7,817 bases of DNA from Clostridiales bacterium UBA2658 (GTDB lineage Bacteria > Bacillota > Clostridia > Oscillospirales > Oscillospiraceae), in NCBI GenBank assembly GCA_002359425.1, contig DEMY01000028.1:19718-27534 (forward strand). Direction: 5' to 3'. The translations under genes were made by a program, and so were the position numbers. The notes under the pieces are model-generated. The model made no database searches. It worked only from the letters and a program-made list of their open reading frames with translations, and was not told the origin of the DNA. Shown in pieces: positions 6,216 to 7,817 of this stretch. The stretch's first letter is position 1; every line of letters starts with the position of its first letter.

Positions 6216-7613
6216 TCAGTTTTCTGTAATCTCTCCGCGCAGCGCCCAAGTGTTGCAGCCCACGATCTTCACGTTCGCAAACGTGCCGATGCGCGTATCG
6301 TCCGCCGGGACGCGCACGAGTCTGCCGCCGAGGGTGCGGGACGTTAAAATACCTTCCTCTTTGTCCTTTCCGTCAAACAAAACCCGCTCGGTTTTACCGA
6401 CGTAGGCGCGATGCTTTTCCTCGGAGATGCGGTTTTGCGTCTCGACGAGGCGGTCAAAACGGTTCTGCTTCTGCTCCCGCGTGAAGGGGTCGGCCATTTC
6501 CGCGGCTTTTGTGCCGGGGCGGGGAGAATAGAGAAAGGTGAACATCGCGTCGTAGCGCACATCCTCAACTATTTTGAGCGTCTCGGCAAAGTCCTCGTCC
6601 GTCTCGCCCGGAAAGCCGACGATGACGTCCGTTGTGAGCACCACGTCCGGCTCCTTTTCTCGCACACGCGCAATCAAATCGCGGTAGCGCGCGGCGTCGT
6701 AGTGGCGGTTCATGGCCTTTAATATGCGGTCGCTGCCGGACTGGAGCGGCAGGTGTAGGTGCTTTTCGCATTTTTCGCAGTCCCGCATCGCGTCGAACAG
6801 CTCGTTTGTCGCGTCGCGCGGATGGCTCGTCATAAAGCGGATGACAAAGTCGCCGTCGATGGCGTTTACGTCCCGGATAAGCCGCGCAAAATCGTAGCCG
6901 CCGCCGAGGTCCTTGCCGTAGGAATTAACGTTCTGGCCCAAAAGTGTAATATCCTTATAGCCCGCCGCGACAAGCGCCTTTGCCTCGGCCAGAATTTCCT
7001 CCGGCCGTCTGGAGCGCTCGCGGTCGCGGGTGTAGGGGACGATGCAGTAGGTGCAAAAATTGTTGCAGCCGTTCATGACTGTGAGCCAGGCTTTGACCTT
7101 GTCCGCGCGCAGATGGGGAACGCCCTCGGCCACACAGCCATCCCCGCTGCCGGGTTCAAAAACACGCTTTTTGCGCGAAAGCGCAGTGTGCAAAAGCTCG
7201 GGAAAGCGCCATAGCTCGTCCGGCCCGAAAACAAGGCTCACCTGCGGGAAGGAGCGTTTTATTTTCTCGAAGACTTCCGGCTGCTTTGCCATACAGCCGC
7301 AAACGGCGATGAGCTGTCCGGGCTTTTCCTTTTTCGTATGCGTCAGAGCGCCGAGGTTTCCGAACACGCGCATCTCCGCGTGCTCGCGGATGGCACAGGT
7401 GTTCATAATGATGACGTCCGCCTTAAATTCGTCGTCCGTCATCTCATAGCCCGCCGCCGCGAGGTAGCCGCGCAGCTTTTCGCTGTCCTCCTCGTTCTGC
7501 TGGCAGCCGTAGGTGTCCACCAACGCGTAACGCGGAGCGCTTGCCGCCGCCTTCATTTCGGCGCACAGGGCCAATTGTTTTTCAATTTCGGAATGGGGAA
7601 TCTCTGTTCTCAT
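6216..7613 (-). CDS. miaB: tRNA-2-methylthio-N6-dimethylallyladenosine synthase MiaB, 465 aa
   Basis: Radical-SAM methylthiotransferase that adds a methylthio group at C2 of N6-isopentenyladenosine-37 in tRNAs reading UNN codons. It carries two iron-sulfur clusters. The N-terminal (UPF0004) domain supplies Cys37 (TYGCQQNEEDSE), Cys73 (NTCAIREHAE) and Cys107 (CGCMAK). The radical-SAM triad is Cys183, Cys187 and Cys190 in MNGCNNFCTYCIVPYTRDRE, and a C-terminal TRAM domain covers about 399-462. TYGCQQN, NTCAIREHAE and the CNNFCTYC triad favour MiaB over RimO or MtaB. The ATG at 7613 has AAGGA (7623-7627) 9 nt upstream. A leading segment of about 28 residues before the first conserved strand is normal for Clostridial MiaB. 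The gene heads the run with mutS and diverges from mutL. Confidence 0.95.
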   Translation of the reverse strand: MRTEIPHSEIEKQLALCAEMKAAASAPRYALVDTYGCQQNEEDSEKLRGYLAAAGYEMTDDEFKADVIIMNTCAIREHAEMRVFGNLGALTHTKKEKPGQLIAVCGCMAKQPEVFEKIKRSFPQVSLVFGPDELWRFPELLHTALSRKKRVFEPGSGDGCVAEGVPHLRADKVKAWLTVMNGCNNFCTYCIVPYTRDRERSRRPEEILAEAKALVAAGYKDITLLGQNVNSYGKDLGGGYDFARLIRDVNAIDGDFVIRFMTSHPRDATNELFDAMRDCEKCEKHLHLPLQSGSDRILKAMNRHYDAARYRDLIARVREKEPDVVLTTDVIVGFPGETDEDFAETLKIVEDVRYDAMFTFLYSPRPGTKAAEMADPFTREQKQNRFDRLVETQNRISEEKHRAYVGKTERVLFDGKDKEEGILTSRTLGGRLVRVPADDTRIGTFANVKIVGCNTWALRGEITEN

Positions 7614-7653
7614 GTTGTAACATCCTTTTTAGGGGCTTTTTCGCAATGGACAT

Positions 7654-7682
7654 ATAATATCATTTAGCTGTTTCTTTTTCAA
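7654..7682 (-). promoter_or_regulatory. Sigma-A-type promoter for the miaB-mutS-CPBP run
   Basis: Minus strand: -35 TTGAAA (7682-7677), exactly 17 bp, -10 TATTAT (7659-7654). RNA would start near 7647, leaving about 33 nt before the miaB ATG. No promoter was noticed between miaB, mutS and the CPBP gene, so the three probably share it. Confidence 0.65.
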
Positions 7683-7699
7683 CAATTTTAAGATATAAT
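7671..7699 (+). promoter_or_regulatory. Promoter for mutL, perfect -10 with weak -35
   Basis: TATAAT at 7694-7699 is a perfect -10, placing the RNA start near 7706, about 31 nt before the mutL ATG. The hexamer 17 bp upstream, TTTCTT (7671-7676), is a poor -35. This stretch overlaps the -35 and spacer of the divergent miaB promoter, so polymerase binding at one could hinder the other. A second TATAAT at 7653-7658 has no credible -35. Confidence 0.5.
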
Positions 7700-7736
7700 G
7701 ATTTTCACGGAAACCCTTATGAAAGGACAATCAAAA

Positions 7737-7817
7737 ATGCCCGAAATCAACATACTCTCCTCCCACGTCGCGGACATGATTGCAGCGGGTGAGGTCGTCG
7801 AGCGGCCCGCCTCCGTC
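7737..7817 (+). CDS. mutL: DNA mismatch repair protein MutL, first 27 residues; cut by the window edge
   Basis: MutL is the GHKL-type ATPase that couples MutS mismatch recognition to strand incision; Clostridial forms usually carry the endonuclease site themselves. The visible N-terminus has the near-invariant MutL opening: I-x-x-L followed by VADMIAAGEVVERPASV, which includes the first ATP-lid/ATPase motif region. ATG 7737 is preceded by AAAGGA (7722-7727) with 9 nt spacing; an in-frame ATG at 7719 lacks such a site. Only 81 bases are in the window, but this motif is highly characteristic. It is transcribed away from miaB-mutS. Confidence 0.93.
   Translation, partial: MPEINILSSHVADMIAAGEVVERPASV

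Noticed and set aside
6163..6249. MutS starting at TTG 6249
   Set aside because: This would overlap the miaB 3' end and add a basic, unconserved extension; ATG 6162 has an ideally placed GGAGG and begins where MutS proteins normally begin.

Overview
This window looks like a chromosomal housekeeping segment from a Firmicute of the class Clostridia, probably a gut Oscillospiraceae/Ruminococcaceae-type organism. That assignment rests on the GC-rich codon use of the core genes, strong GGAGG-type ribosome binding sites, sigma-A-like promoters, the archaeal/eukaryotic-type prolyl-tRNA synthetase, and the clustering of miaB, mutS and mutL. It is inferred from gene content and protein character; the window holds no rRNA or other decisive marker. 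I see no tRNA, rRNA, CRISPR array, transposase, integrase or phage gene.

Layout from left to right: (1) the first 274 codons of proS on the minus strand, running off the left edge, preceded by a well-formed promoter and a leader of about 240 nt. (2) A small plus-strand gene (1161-1466) for a 101-residue beta-sandwich protein, transcribed away from proS and closed by a strong intrinsic terminator. (3) Convergent with it, a minus-strand gene for a lipoprotein-type S41 (tail-specific/tricorn-like) protease with its own promoter and a puzzling start codon. (4) A minus-strand run of miaB, mutS and a CPBP (CAAX-type) membrane protease gene. The mutS stop overlaps the protease start in TTGA, and a near-consensus promoter precedes miaB. 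(5) At the right edge, the first 27 codons of mutL on the plus strand, diverging from miaB across a 123-bp intergenic region that carries promoter elements for both directions.

Functionally, MutS and MutL are the mismatch recognition and matchmaker/ATPase components of DNA mismatch repair. MiaB thiomethylates the adenosine at position 37 of certain tRNAs, and ProS charges tRNA-Pro. The CPBP and S41 proteins are both likely membrane-associated proteases. They sit next to each other, but the S41 gene has its own promoter.

The points most worth a second look are the proS leader, which can fold into mutually exclusive stems including a terminator-like one but lacks a T-box signature; the S41 start, where promoter and Shine-Dalgarno placement point to an AUA codon; the divergent mutL; and the CPBP protease gene coupled to mutS. 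I did not find a clear novel multi-gene system; most of the window is ordinary core genome.
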